Assembly (NCBI RefSeq): GCF_900187605.1
Contig: NZ_FYEA01000009.1
Coordinates: 62,001 to 126,000, forward strand
Direction of reading: 5' to 3'
From: Pseudomonas sp. Irchel 3H7
GTDB taxonomy: Bacteria; Pseudomonadota; Gammaproteobacteria; Pseudomonadales; Pseudomonadaceae
DNA length: 64,000 nt
Made by a program: the position numbers and the translations under genes. The notes below the pieces were generated by a model that worked only from the letters and a program-made list of their open reading frames with translations, was not told the origin of the DNA and searched no databases. Shown here piece after piece: positions 38,494-48,119 of the stretch. Within the stretch, counting starts at the first letter, position 1. Each line of letters opens with the position of its first letter.

Positions 38494-41190
38494 TTAGAGG
38501 CAGAGCGGGCCGCGCGGGTAGCGCTTGAGTGCCTGGATCAGTTCGCCGCCGGGGATCGGCCGGTCAAACAGGTAACCCTGGCCGACGTCGCAACGATGAC
38601 GACGGAGGAACGCCAGTTGTTCGGCGGTCTCAATACCTTCGGCCACGACCTTGAGTTTCAGGTTGTGCGCCATGGCGATCACCGCCGAGGTGATTTCCAT
38701 GTCGTCCTGATTGTCGGGGATTTCATGGATGAAGCTGCGATCGATCTTGATGATGTCGATCGGGAATTTCTTCAGATAGCTCAGTGACGAATAACCGGTG
38801 CCGAAGTCGTCCATGGCCAGCGTCAGCCCGAGGCGCTTGAGTTGATCGAGCTGCAAGTGCGTGTCTTCGGTGGCTTCCAGCAGCAGGCCTTCGGTCAGTT
38901 CCAGTTCGAGCAGATAGGCCGGCAGCGCTTCTTCCTTGAGGATGTTGGCGATCGAGGCGACCAGATCCGGATCGGAGAACTGCTTGGGTGACAGGTTGAT
39001 CGCCACTTGCAGATTGCCCATGCCGGCGGCGGTCAGTGCCTTGCTCATGCGGCAGGCCTGGCGCGCGATCCACTTGCCGATCGGAATGATCAGGCCGGTC
39101 TCTTCGGCGACGCTGATGAACTGGTCCGGGCGGATCATGCCGCGTTCCGGGTGGTTCCAGCGCAGCAGCGCTTCCATGCCCAGCAGGCGCCCGCTGCGCA
39201 GGCACAGCTTGGGCTGGTAGAACACGTCCAGCTCATTCTGGGTCAGGGCGCGGCGCAGGTTGTTCTCGACGAACAGTTTGTAACTGGCCTCGGCATTCAG
39301 CGCTTCGGTAAAGACTTGCACCTGATGTTTGCCGTTGGCCTTGGCCTTGTGCAGCGCCAGGCCAGCGTTACGCATCAGCGTTTGCGGATCACGACCGTGC
39401 AGCGGCGCGCAGGCCAGGCCGACCGAGCCGGTAACGCTGATCAACTGGTTGTCGACGAACATCGGTTTATCCAGCGTCGCCAACAATTGGTTGGCGATCT
39501 GCTGGCCGGTGGCAAGATCGGTGTCGTCCAGCAACACGGCAAATTCGTTACTGGCGAACCGCGCGAGGCTGCCGCTTGGGCTCAGGCTGTTGCGCAGGCG
39601 TCGGGCCAGGCTGATCAGCAGTTTGTCGCCGGTCTGGTGACCGAGGCTGTCGTTGATCCGTTTGAAGTTGTCGATGTCCACCAGCAACAGGCTGATCGGC
39701 GTATCGCTATCGCGGGCGAAGCGTTCGTCCAGATTACGGATAAATGCCGGGCGATTGCCGAGGTTGGTCAGGTTGTCGGTGTAGGCCAGACGCTCGATGC
39801 GCTGCTGCGCCAGTTTGGTCTGGGTGATGTCTTCGTAGATGCCGATGTAGTGCGTCAGCTCGCGGTTGTCGCCATAGACTTTGGAGATCGACAGCTGGCC
39901 CCAGTACGGTTCGAGGTTTTTCCGGCGGCTCTTGAATTCGCCCTGCCAACTGTTGCTCTTGGCCAGCGCCGAGGGCGCGTCGAACAGCAGTTCGCTGAGG
40001 TTCTCCAGTGCCGGCAGCTCGGACAGGCGCTGGCCGTGGACTTCCTCGGTGGTGTACTGGGTGATCGCGGTGAAACTCGGGTTGACGTACTCGACCACGC
40101 CGTCGCAATTGACCAGCAAAAAGGCGTTGGCGCTTTGCTCGACCGCACGCTGGAACAGGTGCAGGGCGCTGGTGGCGGTGCGGCGGTTGTGGTTGTTGAT
40201 GACTTGCGCGAACTGGTCGGCCAGCTCGCCGGCAAAGGCGATTTCGTCGGACTGCCAGGCGCGGGTGACGCCGGTCTGCTCCAGGCACAGCACGCCGACT
40301 ACTTGGCCATCGACGCGAATGCTCGCATCAAGCATGGCGTTGACGTCGCGCGGGCGCAGCGCTTCGGCCATCTCTCGGGTGCGCGGGTCGCGCATCGCGT
40401 TGTGTGCGTCGATGGCGCGACTGCTGTGCAGAGCTTCCATGTAGTCGGGGAAACTGCTGATGTCGATCACGTCCGGGAGGATGTATTCCTGGGTCGCGCG
40501 GTGGTACGCGGAGATCGGCACCAACTGCTGGCCTTCGAGGTTCCACAGGCTGGCGCAGTCGATTTCATAGATATCGCAGGCGCAGCGGGTGATCAGCTCG
40601 GCGGCTTCCTGCAGCGAGTTATGCGTGCTGTAGCGCTGACGGGCGAGCAGCAGAATCAGGTCCTGTTGGGCGCGTACGCGTTCCAGGTGCTGCAGTTGTT
40701 CCTGCTGCGCACGTTGGTTGAGTTCGAGGGCGATCTGCAGGCGCGAATTCTGTGTTTCGAGATCGACGGAGGGTAGCAGCGACACTTCGTCGAAGACGTG
40801 ATCGACCGCCAGCAGATAGCCGCGCAGCAGGTGACGATTGTGCTGTTTGTAGGCTTCGCCCAACTCAAGGATGTTCAGCGCACCGGCAGCCGTGTGCAGG
40901 GTGTATCGCACCAGATAATGCGGGCTGGCGGTCAGCTGTTGCTGAATCGCATCGTGCAGTTGATAGCGCGCTTCGGGTTCCATCAGGCTGGCGTAGGGTG
41001 AGCCGACCAGCGCGCAAAGCTCAACGGCCGGCTGGCCGAACTGGCGTTCGCAGTTGGGATCGAGAAACAGCATGGCCCAACTGGCTTCATTCAAGCGCTC
41101 GAAACGCAGCATGCCGAGCCGCGAGGGCACAGGCAACTGCGTCACTACCTCGGCCGCCATACGGCTGGCGGCATCGGGTTGGCTCTTCAT
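38494..41190 (-). CDS. dipA: Cyclic-di-GMP phosphodiesterase DipA (PAS-GAF-PAS-GGDEF-EAL)
   Basis: An 898-residue cytoplasmic signalling protein. Domain order: N-terminal PAS-like (about 35-135), a coiled coil, GAF (about 190-350), PAS (about 355-475), a degenerate GGDEF domain in which the active motif reads ASNEF, and an EAL domain (about 650-890) with the metal and catalytic residues intact (MEALLRWNHPERG, LELTEG, MDDFGTGYSSL, IIKIDRSFI, AEGIET, GQGYLFDRPI). It should therefore degrade but not make c-di-GMP. Length and position next to msrA and aceF match DipA of P. aeruginosa, which promotes biofilm dispersal. Start at 41190 gives that length; a frame to 41304 is less likely. Confidence 0.92.
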   Translation of the reverse strand: MKSQPDAASRMAAEVVTQLPVPSRLGMLRFERLNEASWAMLFLDPNCERQFGQPAVELCALVGSPYASLMEPEARYQLHDAIQQQLTASPHYLVRYTLHTAAGALNILELGEAYKQHNRHLLRGYLLAVDHVFDEVSLLPSVDLETQNSRLQIALELNQRAQQEQLQHLERVRAQQDLILLLARQRYSTHNSLQEAAELITRCACDIYEIDCASLWNLEGQQLVPISAYHRATQEYILPDVIDISSFPDYMEALHSSRAIDAHNAMRDPRTREMAEALRPRDVNAMLDASIRVDGQVVGVLCLEQTGVTRAWQSDEIAFAGELADQFAQVINNHNRRTATSALHLFQRAVEQSANAFLLVNCDGVVEYVNPSFTAITQYTTEEVHGQRLSELPALENLSELLFDAPSALAKSNSWQGEFKSRRKNLEPYWGQLSISKVYGDNRELTHYIGIYEDITQTKLAQQRIERLAYTDNLTNLGNRPAFIRNLDERFARDSDTPISLLLVDIDNFKRINDSLGHQTGDKLLISLARRLRNSLSPSGSLARFASNEFAVLLDDTDLATGQQIANQLLATLDKPMFVDNQLISVTGSVGLACAPLHGRDPQTLMRNAGLALHKAKANGKHQVQVFTEALNAEASYKLFVENNLRRALTQNELDVFYQPKLCLRSGRLLGMEALLRWNHPERGMIRPDQFISVAEETGLIIPIGKWIARQACRMSKALTAAGMGNLQVAINLSPKQFSDPDLVASIANILKEEALPAYLLELELTEGLLLEATEDTHLQLDQLKRLGLTLAMDDFGTGYSSLSYLKKFPIDIIKIDRSFIHEIPDNQDDMEITSAVIAMAHNLKLKVVAEGIETAEQLAFLRRHRCDVGQGYLFDRPIPGGELIQALKRYPRGPLCL

Positions 41191-41382
41191 GAAGGGAACT
41201 CGCTTGGAAATATGCTGAACGCGCCGGGCTCTCGCCCTCTTTACTGTTGCCTGCGGCAAGGTTGCATCATTGCGGCACCGACTGACAAGAGACATGAAGG
41301 CCAAGTGCTATAAGAATATGTCGGCTGCGCTGAAGATTTCTCCAGCGTGCGGTAAAAAGTAATCCTGTTGCATTGAAAGACT

Positions 41383-41415
41383 GCCGTTGCAGAGCGGTTT
41401 GTGCCCCGCAACGGC
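41383..41415. terminator. Stem-loop between the phoD-like gene and dipA
   Basis: GCCGTTGC ... GCAACGGC (8-bp stem, 17-base loop) sits 18 bases after the phoD-like stop. On the minus strand AGTCTTT follows; on the plus strand GTCTTTTT follows. It probably ends the phosphatase mRNA before dipA. Confidence 0.65.
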
Positions 41416-41433
41416 GTCTTTTTGGCCGGCAAT

Positions 41434-42831
41434 TCAACGCAGTGGGAGGGTGATCGATTGCAGGCGTTTGCCATCGCGGTCGTGGTAATTGACCTGAATC
41501 TGGCCCGCCTCGACCACCAGATGAGCGAAATTGTCTTCACTCACCACGCTGCTCGTCAGTTCATGCCGATAATCGCCCGCCGCCGTGCGCACCAGCGGTT
41601 GATCCAGAATGAACGTGGACGCTTTGGCGTACGGCAGCAGTTTGCTGTTGCACAGCGGCGAGGACACCACGGTGTGGACTTCGAAGTCCGGGTCTTCGCT
41701 GTGGCTCAGGCGAGCGGTCAGCGAGCCATGTACGTCACCCGAAATGAACACGACATTCTTGATACGCTGGGTGCGGATGGTTTCCAGCAGGCGCAGGCGC
41801 TGTTCGGGGAAGGCTTTCCAGGCGTCATCGCCATGAAGTTTGCGATCCGGATAGAACATCACGCTGGTGACCACGAACTTGACCCGCGCCTCGCTGTTGC
41901 TCAGCCATTTCAACAAGGCCTGTTCCTGTGCCTCGTCGAGGATGCGTCGGTCATCGGCTGACAAGTTGCGGCGGGTGCGACTGTCAGTCACAAACCATTC
42001 AATATCGCCATCGCTGAATTGATACCAGTAATGCTCGAGTGTTGCGTGATCTATATCTCCGTTAGTTGTCAGCGGATGTGCCGGGCTGTGACTGGCCTGA
42101 TACAACTCATAGGCGGCCATGGCATTACGGTATAAGTCGCCGTCGGACTTGCTGGCATTGGCGGGCCAGTTATCTTCGATTTCGTGATCATCGAGAATCA
42201 TGTAAGTCGAAGTGCCGGCCATCAGTCGTTTTATATTCGGTTGAGAAAAAGCCGCGCGGTACTTGCTCAGGATGTCTTTATATTCGCGATCCGGTGCAAG
42301 CAGATTCAAATCGTCGACGTAGATTTGATCGCCGGTCATCAATACCGCGCTGATCGGTGGTTGTATGCCCTCGATCAATTGGTTGATGGACGCGAAGATC
42401 CGATCGCCCAATTGCGGCAGGGAGGCGATGCCGGCGGTCATGCGCAGGTAGCGGCAGGAGCCGACGATATAGGCTTTGGGTTGCAGGGCTTTGCTGGAGC
42501 GGGTGCGCAGACGATAGATCTCTCGTGGCCATTGCAGCGGCAGTTCGGCGACGCTGTCCGGGGTGTGCACCGGATTCATCGGGCTGAACCAGCCGACCTG
42601 ATATTCATATTCGGTGTCGCTATTCAAATTGTTGAGGGCGAATACTTCAGACATGTCGCGTAATTCGCTCAGGCGGGCGAAGTTACCTTTCGACCATTGT
42701 TGTGTACCGGAACTGCGAAAACGCACTGCGGCAAATACCGGTGATTTATTCTGCTGATCGCCCCGCATGAAGATGCGCGCGTGATCAGTTGTGACGTGGC
42801 CGACAATCGGGCCGATAGTTGGTTTTAACAT
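41434..42831 (-). CDS. PhoD-like alkaline phosphatase/phosphodiesterase
   Basis: A 465-residue metallophosphoesterase of the PhoD group. An N-terminal fibronectin-like region (IGPIVGHVTTDHARIFMRG) precedes the catalytic part. Metal ligands show in GSCRYLRM, AVLMTGDQIYVDDL, MILDDHEIEDNWP and VFISGDVHGSL. Unlike secreted PhoD, no signal peptide or Tat motif is visible, so the protein may be cytoplasmic; its substrate is unknown. It is a single gene between dipA and aceF, all on the minus strand but each with its own terminator-like hairpin. Confidence 0.85.
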   Translation of the reverse strand: MLKPTIGPIVGHVTTDHARIFMRGDQQNKSPVFAAVRFRSSGTQQWSKGNFARLSELRDMSEVFALNNLNSDTEYEYQVGWFSPMNPVHTPDSVAELPLQWPREIYRLRTRSSKALQPKAYIVGSCRYLRMTAGIASLPQLGDRIFASINQLIEGIQPPISAVLMTGDQIYVDDLNLLAPDREYKDILSKYRAAFSQPNIKRLMAGTSTYMILDDHEIEDNWPANASKSDGDLYRNAMAAYELYQASHSPAHPLTTNGDIDHATLEHYWYQFSDGDIEWFVTDSRTRRNLSADDRRILDEAQEQALLKWLSNSEARVKFVVTSVMFYPDRKLHGDDAWKAFPEQRLRLLETIRTQRIKNVVFISGDVHGSLTARLSHSEDPDFEVHTVVSSPLCNSKLLPYAKASTFILDQPLVRTAAGDYRHELTSSVVSEDNFAHLVVEAGQIQVNYHDRDGKRLQSITLPLR

Positions 42832-43008
42832 GTCGAATCCATTCGAGTTAACTTGATTAACAGGGTTCTACTAATTTTTCTTAGTTGAATTGGCTGGGGC
42901 TAGGTTAGTTGCGTATCGAATAAAAAAGATCGGGGCCAAGTCGACCGAGGTTGTGGCCGATGTCAGCGCGACGTGTGGGAAAAAGACGAGAGGGTATGTT
43001 TCTTCAGG

Positions 43009-43037
43009 CAAAAAAAAGCCCCGCCAAACTGACGGGG
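43009..43037 (-). terminator. Intrinsic terminator of the aceEF operon
   Basis: On the minus strand CCCCGTC-AGTTT-GGCGGGG is followed by a run of eight or nine T. It lies about 70 bases after the aceF stop and is the likely end of the operon. Confidence 0.9.
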
Positions 43038-43075
43038 TTGAGGTACGAGCGTGTGGCGCTCGAAAGGGTGCAGCA

Positions 43076-43103
43076 ATCGGCCCTCCGTTGCTGGAGGGCC
43101 GAT
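43076..43103 (-). terminator. Stem-loop directly after aceF
   Basis: ATCGGCCCTCC-GTTGCT-GGAGGGCCGAT is a perfect 11-bp stem only 5 bases past the stop codon. No T-run follows; it may protect the 3' end of the mRNA ahead of the true terminator. Confidence 0.6.
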
Positions 43104-43107
43104 CGAG

Positions 43108-45078
43108 TTACAGCAGGATCGTGCGGATGTCGGCCAGCAGGCTGCCCAGACGCTGGGTGAAGCGTGCGGCAGCGGCGCCGTTGATCACACGGTGATCGTA
43201 GGACAGCGACAGCGGCAGCATCAGTTTCGGCTGGAAGGCTTTGCCGTCCCAGACTGGCTGGATGGTTGCCTTGGAGACACCGAGGATCGCCACTTCCGGC
43301 GCGTTGACGATCGGCGTGAAGCCGGTGCCGCCAATGTGGCCGAGGCTGGAAATGGTGAAGCAAGCGCCCTGCATGTCGTCAGCGGTGAGCTTCTTGTCGC
43401 GGGCTTTGGCGGCCAGCGCAGCGGCTTCGGCTGCCAGTTGCAACAGGCTCTTCTGGTCGACGTTCTTGATGACCGGTACCAGCAGGCCATCCGGGGTGTC
43501 GACGGCGAAGCCGATGTTCACGTATTTCTTGCGGATGATCGCCTTGCCGCTTGGCGCCAGCGAACTGTTGAAGTCCGGCAGCTCCTTGAGCATGTGCGCG
43601 CACGACTTGAGCAGCAGCGGCAGGATGGTCAGCTTGACGCCGGCCTTCTCTGCAACGGCTTTCTGCGCGACGCGGAACGCTTCCAGCTCGGTGATATCAG
43701 CCGAATCGAACTGAGTCACGTGCGGGATGTTCAACCAGCTGCGGTGCAGGCTCGACGCGCCGATCTGCATCAGGCGAGTCATCGGCACTTCTTCGATTTC
43801 GCCGAAACGGCTGAAATCAACGACCGGAATCGGCGGGATGCCCGCGCCACCGGTTGCGCCCGCTGCAGCGGCCGGTGCTTCCTTGGCCTTCTGCATCATC
43901 GCTTTGACGTAAACCTGCACGTCTTCTTTCAAGATACGACCGTGCGGGCCGCTAGCGCCGACAGCGTTCAGCTCGACGCCGAACTCGCGAGCCAGTTGAC
44001 GCACGGCTGGACCGGCGTGAACTTTCGCGCCCGGCTTGGCCGGTGCGGCGGCTGGAGCGGCAGCAGCAGGTGCAGCGGCAGCGGCAGCCGGAGCAGCCGC
44101 GGCAGGTGCCGGAGCGCTCGGAGCAGCAGCGGCAGCTGGAGCCGGGGCAGCAGCAGGGGCCGCGCCTTTGACTTTCAGCTTGAGGATCAGGTCGCCGGTA
44201 CCGACTTCGTCATCCAGCTTGATGGAAACGCTTTCCACCACACCAGCGGCAGGCGATGGAATTTCCATGCTCGCCTTGTCGGATTCCAGAGTGATCAGCG
44301 ACTGGTCGGCTTCAACGCTGTCGCCAGCCTTGACCAACACTTCGATGATCTTGGCTTTGCCAGCCGAACCGATGTCCGGAACGTGGATGTCCTGAACACT
44401 GTCGGCAACCGGTGCTGCTGGCGCGGCTGCCGGAGCAGGCGCAGCGGCAGCGGCCGGTGCAGCAGCCTGAGCCGGAGCGGCAGCAGCAGGGGCCGCAGCA
44501 CCCGCCACTTCCAGATCCAGAATCAGGTCGCCAGTGCCGACTTCGTCGTTGAGCTTGACGCTGATGGCCTTGACCACGCCAGCGGCAGGCGACGGGATTT
44601 CCATGCTCGCCTTGTCGGATTCCAGAGTGATCAAAGATTGATCAGCTTCGACGGTGTCGCCGACCTTGACCTGGATCTCGATGATCTGGGCTTTGCCCGA
44701 CGAGCCGATGTCCGGCACGTGCACTTGCTGAACCGAAGCGGCAGCAGGAGCAGCGGCAGGCGCAGCCGCGGCAGGAGCGGCGGCCGGTTTCTCTTCGGCC
44801 TTTTTAGCCGGAGCAGCAGCCGGAGCAGGGGCCGCTTCAGCGGCGCCCTCGACTTCCAGTTCAAGCAGTTCGTCGCCTTCTTTCAGACGGTCGCCCAGCT
44901 TCACTTTCAGGCTCTTGATGACGCCGGCTTTCGGGGCCGGCACTTCCATGCTGGCCTTGTCCGATTCCAGGGTCAGGATGCTCTGGTCGGCTTCGATACG
45001 GTCGCCGACCTTCACAAACAGTTCAATTACTTCACCTTCACCGCTGCCGATGTCAGGTACGCGAATGAGTTCGCTCAC
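43108..45078 (-). CDS. aceF: Dihydrolipoamide acetyltransferase, E2 of pyruvate dehydrogenase, with three lipoyl domains
   Basis: A 656-residue core subunit. Three lipoyl domains in series carry the attachment Lys in LESDKASME at residues 41, 156 and 268, joined by long Ala/Pro linkers. A peripheral-subunit binding domain follows (GPAVRQLAREFGVELNAVGASGPHGRILKEDV), then the catalytic trimer domain ending with the SYDHRVINGA His motif. Domains 2 and 3 are nearly identical; domain 1 is clearly different. The ATG has GAGGAGA upstream and lies 11 bases after the aceE stop, so the two are one operon. P. aeruginosa AceF is shorter with two lipoyl domains; three is the E. coli and Azotobacter number. 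Confidence 0.97.
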   Translation of the reverse strand: MSELIRVPDIGSGEGEVIELFVKVGDRIEADQSILTLESDKASMEVPAPKAGVIKSLKVKLGDRLKEGDELLELEVEGAAEAAPAPAAAPAKKAEEKPAAAPAAAAPAAAPAAASVQQVHVPDIGSSGKAQIIEIQVKVGDTVEADQSLITLESDKASMEIPSPAAGVVKAISVKLNDEVGTGDLILDLEVAGAAAPAAAAPAQAAAPAAAAAPAPAAAPAAPVADSVQDIHVPDIGSAGKAKIIEVLVKAGDSVEADQSLITLESDKASMEIPSPAAGVVESVSIKLDDEVGTGDLILKLKVKGAAPAAAPAPAAAAAPSAPAPAAAAPAAAAAAPAAAAPAAAPAKPGAKVHAGPAVRQLAREFGVELNAVGASGPHGRILKEDVQVYVKAMMQKAKEAPAAAAGATGGAGIPPIPVVDFSRFGEIEEVPMTRLMQIGASSLHRSWLNIPHVTQFDSADITELEAFRVAQKAVAEKAGVKLTILPLLLKSCAHMLKELPDFNSSLAPSGKAIIRKKYVNIGFAVDTPDGLLVPVIKNVDQKSLLQLAAEAAALAAKARDKKLTADDMQGACFTISSLGHIGGTGFTPIVNAPEVAILGVSKATIQPVWDGKAFQPKLMLPLSLSYDHRVINGAAAARFTQRLGSLLADIRTILL

Positions 45079-45089
45079 AAAATGTCTCC

Positions 45090-47735
45090 TCAGCAGTCCA
45101 GTGGGTTGCGTTTTTCCGGGTCGATGCCGAACTTGACGATGGCCTCAGCCACCACCTTAGGTTCGATATCACCACGGTCAGCCAGTGCTTCCAGGGCTGC
45201 CAACACCACGAAATGACGGTCAACTTCGAAGAAATGACGCAGTTTCTTGCGGCTGTCGCTGCGGCCGAAACCGTCGGTGCCGAGGACTTTGAATTCCTTG
45301 GACGGTACCCACTGACGGATTTGCTCGGCGAACAGTTTCATGTAGTCGGTAGAGGCGATGACCGGACCTTTACGGCCGTTCAGGCACTCTTCGACGTAGC
45401 TCAGCTTAGGCTTCTGGCCCGGCTTCAGACGGTTGCTGCGCTCGACAGCGAGGCCGTCGCGACGCAGTTCGTTGAAGCTGGTAACGCTCCAGACGTCAGC
45501 GCCAACGTTGAACTCTTCACGCAGGATCTTCGCCGCTTCACGGACTTCACGCAGGATGGTGCCGGAGCCCATCAGCTGTACGTGGTGCGCCGCATCGCGG
45601 GTGTCTTCTTCGAGCAGGTACATGCCTTTCTTGATGCCTTCTTCGGCACCGGCCGGCATGGCTGGCTGCTGGTACGACTCGTTCATCACGGTGATGTAGT
45701 AGAAGATGTCCTGTTGCTCTTCGGTCATCTTCTTCATGCCGTCCTGAATGATCACCGCCAGCTCGTAGCCGTAGGTTGGATCGTAGGTGCGGCAGTTCGG
45801 GATGGTCGCGGCCAGCAGGTGGCTGTGACCGTCTTCGTGTTGCAGACCTTCACCGTTCAGGGTAGTCCGGCCGGCGGTGCCGCCGATCAGGAAGCCACGG
45901 GTACGGCTGTCGCCAGCGGCCCAGGCCAGGTCGCCAATACGCTGGAAGCCGAACATCGAGTAGAAGATGTAGAACGGCAGCATCGGCTGGTTGTGGCTGG
46001 AGTACGAAGTACCGGCCGCGATGAACGAGCTCATGGCGCCTGCTTCGTTGATGCCTTCTTCAAGGATCTGACCTTTCTGGTCTTCCTTGTAGAACATCAC
46101 TTGGTCTTTATCGACTGGCTCGTAGAGCTGGCCGACGGACGAGTAGATGCCGAGCTGACGGAACATGCCTTCCATACCGAAGGTACGGGCTTCGTCCGGG
46201 ATGATCGGAACAATGCGCGGGCCGATTTCCTTGTCCTTGACCAGTTGCGCGAGGATCCGCACGAACGCCATGGTAGTGGAAATTTCACGGTCGCCGGAGC
46301 CGTCAAGGATAGCCTTGAGGGTGTCGAGGTCCGGAGTCGGTACGCTGAAGCTCTGTGCGCGGCGCTGCGGCACGAAACCGCCCAGTGCAGTGCGGCGCTC
46401 GCTGAGGTAGCGGGCTTCGGCGCTGTTTGGCTCTGGCTTGAAGAACGGCAGGTTCTCCAGCTCTTCGTCCTTGACCGGGATGTCGAAGCGGTCGCGGAAC
46501 AACTTCAAGCTGTCGACGTCGACTTTCTTGGTGTTGTGCGCAGTGTTTTTCGCCTCGCCGGCACCGGTGCCATAACCTTTGATGGTCTTGGCGAGGATAA
46601 CGGTAGGTTGTTCTTTGTGGTTGACCGCTTCGTGGTACGCCGCATAGACCTTGTACGGGTCGTGGCCGCCACGGTTGAGTTTCCAGATCTCGTCGTCGGA
46701 CAGATCAGCAACCATCGCCTTGAGTTCTGGCGTGTTGAAGAAGTGTTCACGGACGAACGCGCCGTCTTTGGCTTTGTAGTTCTGGTACTCGCCGTCGATG
46801 ACTTCGTCCATGCGACGTTGCAGGATACCGTCGACGTCTTTGGCCAGCAGTGGGTCCCAGAAACGGCCCCAGATGACTTTGGTCACGTTCCACTGAGCAC
46901 CGCGGAACACGCCTTCGAGTTCCTGGATGATCTTGCCATTGCCGCGAACCGGGCCGTCGAGGCGCTGCAGGTTGCAGTTGATGACGAAGATCAGGTTGTC
47001 CAGCTTCTCGCGGCCAGCCAGGGAGATGGCGCCCAGGGATTCCGGCTCGTCGCACTCGCCGTCGCCCAGGAAGCACCAGACTTTCTGTTTGCCCGGCTGG
47101 ATGAAGCCGCGGTGTTCCAGGTACTTCATGAAGCGTGCCTGGTAGATCGCTTGAATCGGACCCAGACCCATGGATACGGTCGGGAACTGCCAGAAGTCAG
47201 GCATCAGCCAAGGGTGCGGGTAGGACGACAGGCCCTGACCGTCGACTTCCTGGCGGAAGTTGTTCATCTGGTCTTCAGTGATGCGGCCTTCCATGAACGC
47301 ACGGGCGTAAACGCCTGGCGAGGTGTGGCCCTGGAAGTAGATCAGGTCGCCGCCGTGTTCGTCGGTCGGGGCCTGGAAGAAGTAGTTGAAGCCGATGTCA
47401 TACAGGGTCGCACTGGAAGCGAAGCTGGAGATGTGACCACCCAGGTCAGAATCTTTCAGGTTCGTACGCATTACCATGGCCATCGCGTTCCAGCGCACCA
47501 GCGAGCGAATGCGGCGTTCCATGAACAGGTCGCCAGGCATGCGTGCTTCGTGGGTTACCGGGATGGTGTTGCGGTAAGGCGTGGTGATGGCGTAAGGGAG
47601 CTGCGAGCCGCTGCGGGTCGCGAGTTCGCCCATACGGGTCATCAGATAGTGAGCACGGTCTTCGCCTTCTTTGTCGAGAACCGATTCCAGGGCGTCCAGC
47701 CATTCCTGGGTTTCGACGGGATCGAGGTCTTGCAT
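45090..47735 (-). CDS. aceE: Pyruvate dehydrogenase E1 component (homodimeric type)
   Basis: An 881-residue thiamine-diphosphate enzyme that decarboxylates pyruvate and passes acetyl to AceF. Length and layout match the homodimeric E1 of gamma-proteobacteria. The cofactor fold shows as GDGECDEPESLGAISLAGREKLDNLIFVINCN (in pieces: GDGE...INCN), HTSPGVYARAF lies in the active site, and the C-terminal region has SYVEECLNGRKGPVIASTDYMK. GGAG precedes the ATG by seven bases. The 384-base gap upstream, shared with divergent glnE, holds two FadR/PdhR-type palindromes. Confidence 0.98.
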   Translation of the reverse strand: MQDLDPVETQEWLDALESVLDKEGEDRAHYLMTRMGELATRSGSQLPYAITTPYRNTIPVTHEARMPGDLFMERRIRSLVRWNAMAMVMRTNLKDSDLGGHISSFASSATLYDIGFNYFFQAPTDEHGGDLIYFQGHTSPGVYARAFMEGRITEDQMNNFRQEVDGQGLSSYPHPWLMPDFWQFPTVSMGLGPIQAIYQARFMKYLEHRGFIQPGKQKVWCFLGDGECDEPESLGAISLAGREKLDNLIFVINCNLQRLDGPVRGNGKIIQELEGVFRGAQWNVTKVIWGRFWDPLLAKDVDGILQRRMDEVIDGEYQNYKAKDGAFVREHFFNTPELKAMVADLSDDEIWKLNRGGHDPYKVYAAYHEAVNHKEQPTVILAKTIKGYGTGAGEAKNTAHNTKKVDVDSLKLFRDRFDIPVKDEELENLPFFKPEPNSAEARYLSERRTALGGFVPQRRAQSFSVPTPDLDTLKAILDGSGDREISTTMAFVRILAQLVKDKEIGPRIVPIIPDEARTFGMEGMFRQLGIYSSVGQLYEPVDKDQVMFYKEDQKGQILEEGINEAGAMSSFIAAGTSYSSHNQPMLPFYIFYSMFGFQRIGDLAWAAGDSRTRGFLIGGTAGRTTLNGEGLQHEDGHSHLLAATIPNCRTYDPTYGYELAVIIQDGMKKMTEEQQDIFYYITVMNESYQQPAMPAGAEEGIKKGMYLLEEDTRDAAHHVQLMGSGTILREVREAAKILREEFNVGADVWSVTSFNELRRDGLAVERSNRLKPGQKPKLSYVEECLNGRKGPVIASTDYMKLFAEQIRQWVPSKEFKVLGTDGFGRSDSRKKLRHFFEVDRHFVVLAALEALADRGDIEPKVVAEAIVKFGIDPEKRNPLDC

Positions 47736-47846
47736 GGCTTGCTCCAGGGCGGAAAGGCTTCCAGAATCGGTTGCCTGAGTTTGCGACTGGCCTTGTGGGC
47801 AGACGATTTAAAATTCTTGGATTGCCGATAGGTTGTTCCGGCGGCG

Positions 47847-47861
47847 TGTAGTTTTACTACA
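47847..47861. promoter_or_regulatory. GntR/FadR-type operator upstream of aceE (site 1)
   Basis: TGTAGTTTTACTACA contains TAGTTTTACTA, an exact fit to TNGTNNNACNA, the consensus of the FadR branch of GntR regulators that includes PdhR. It lies 112 bases upstream of the aceE start. The regulator is not in the window. Confidence 0.65.
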
Positions 47862-47898
47862 AATCTTCCGGCATTTCAGCCTTTCGAATGTATAGACG

Positions 47899-47913
47899 AG
47901 TAGTAAAACTACA
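47899..47913. promoter_or_regulatory. GntR/FadR-type operator upstream of aceE (site 2)
   Basis: AGTAGTAAAACTACA is the reverse complement of site 1 apart from one end base and again fits TNGTNNNACNA. The centres of the two sites are 52 bases apart, close to five helical turns, so both lie on one face of the DNA. No other feature was recognised in the 384-base gap. Confidence 0.65.
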
Positions 47914-48119
47914 GAAGAATGGCTTGTGGCCTCCGGCTGCGTTGTGAGAATAATCGTTAAGGTTGGTCTTTTGCCATCCGAAAAAGGTGAAACTTTGATG
48001 TTCGCTGCCAAAGAGAAAGAAATTTCAGCTATTTCTAACTTTTGTTCGACAGTCCTCCGGGTAGCGGCTTTTCACCAAACACTACAAGCGGCCATTTATA
48101 CGCCGATCAAGGATAGACC

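Noticed and set aside
43051..45216. A plus-strand frame opposite aceF rich in Ser, Gly and Arg
   Set aside because: Produced by the Ala/Pro linkers of AceF read in antisense; no independent evidence.
45213..47831. A long plus-strand frame (872 codons) opposite aceE
   Set aside because: Shadow of aceE; low-complexity Val/Gln/Asp composition and no ribosome site.
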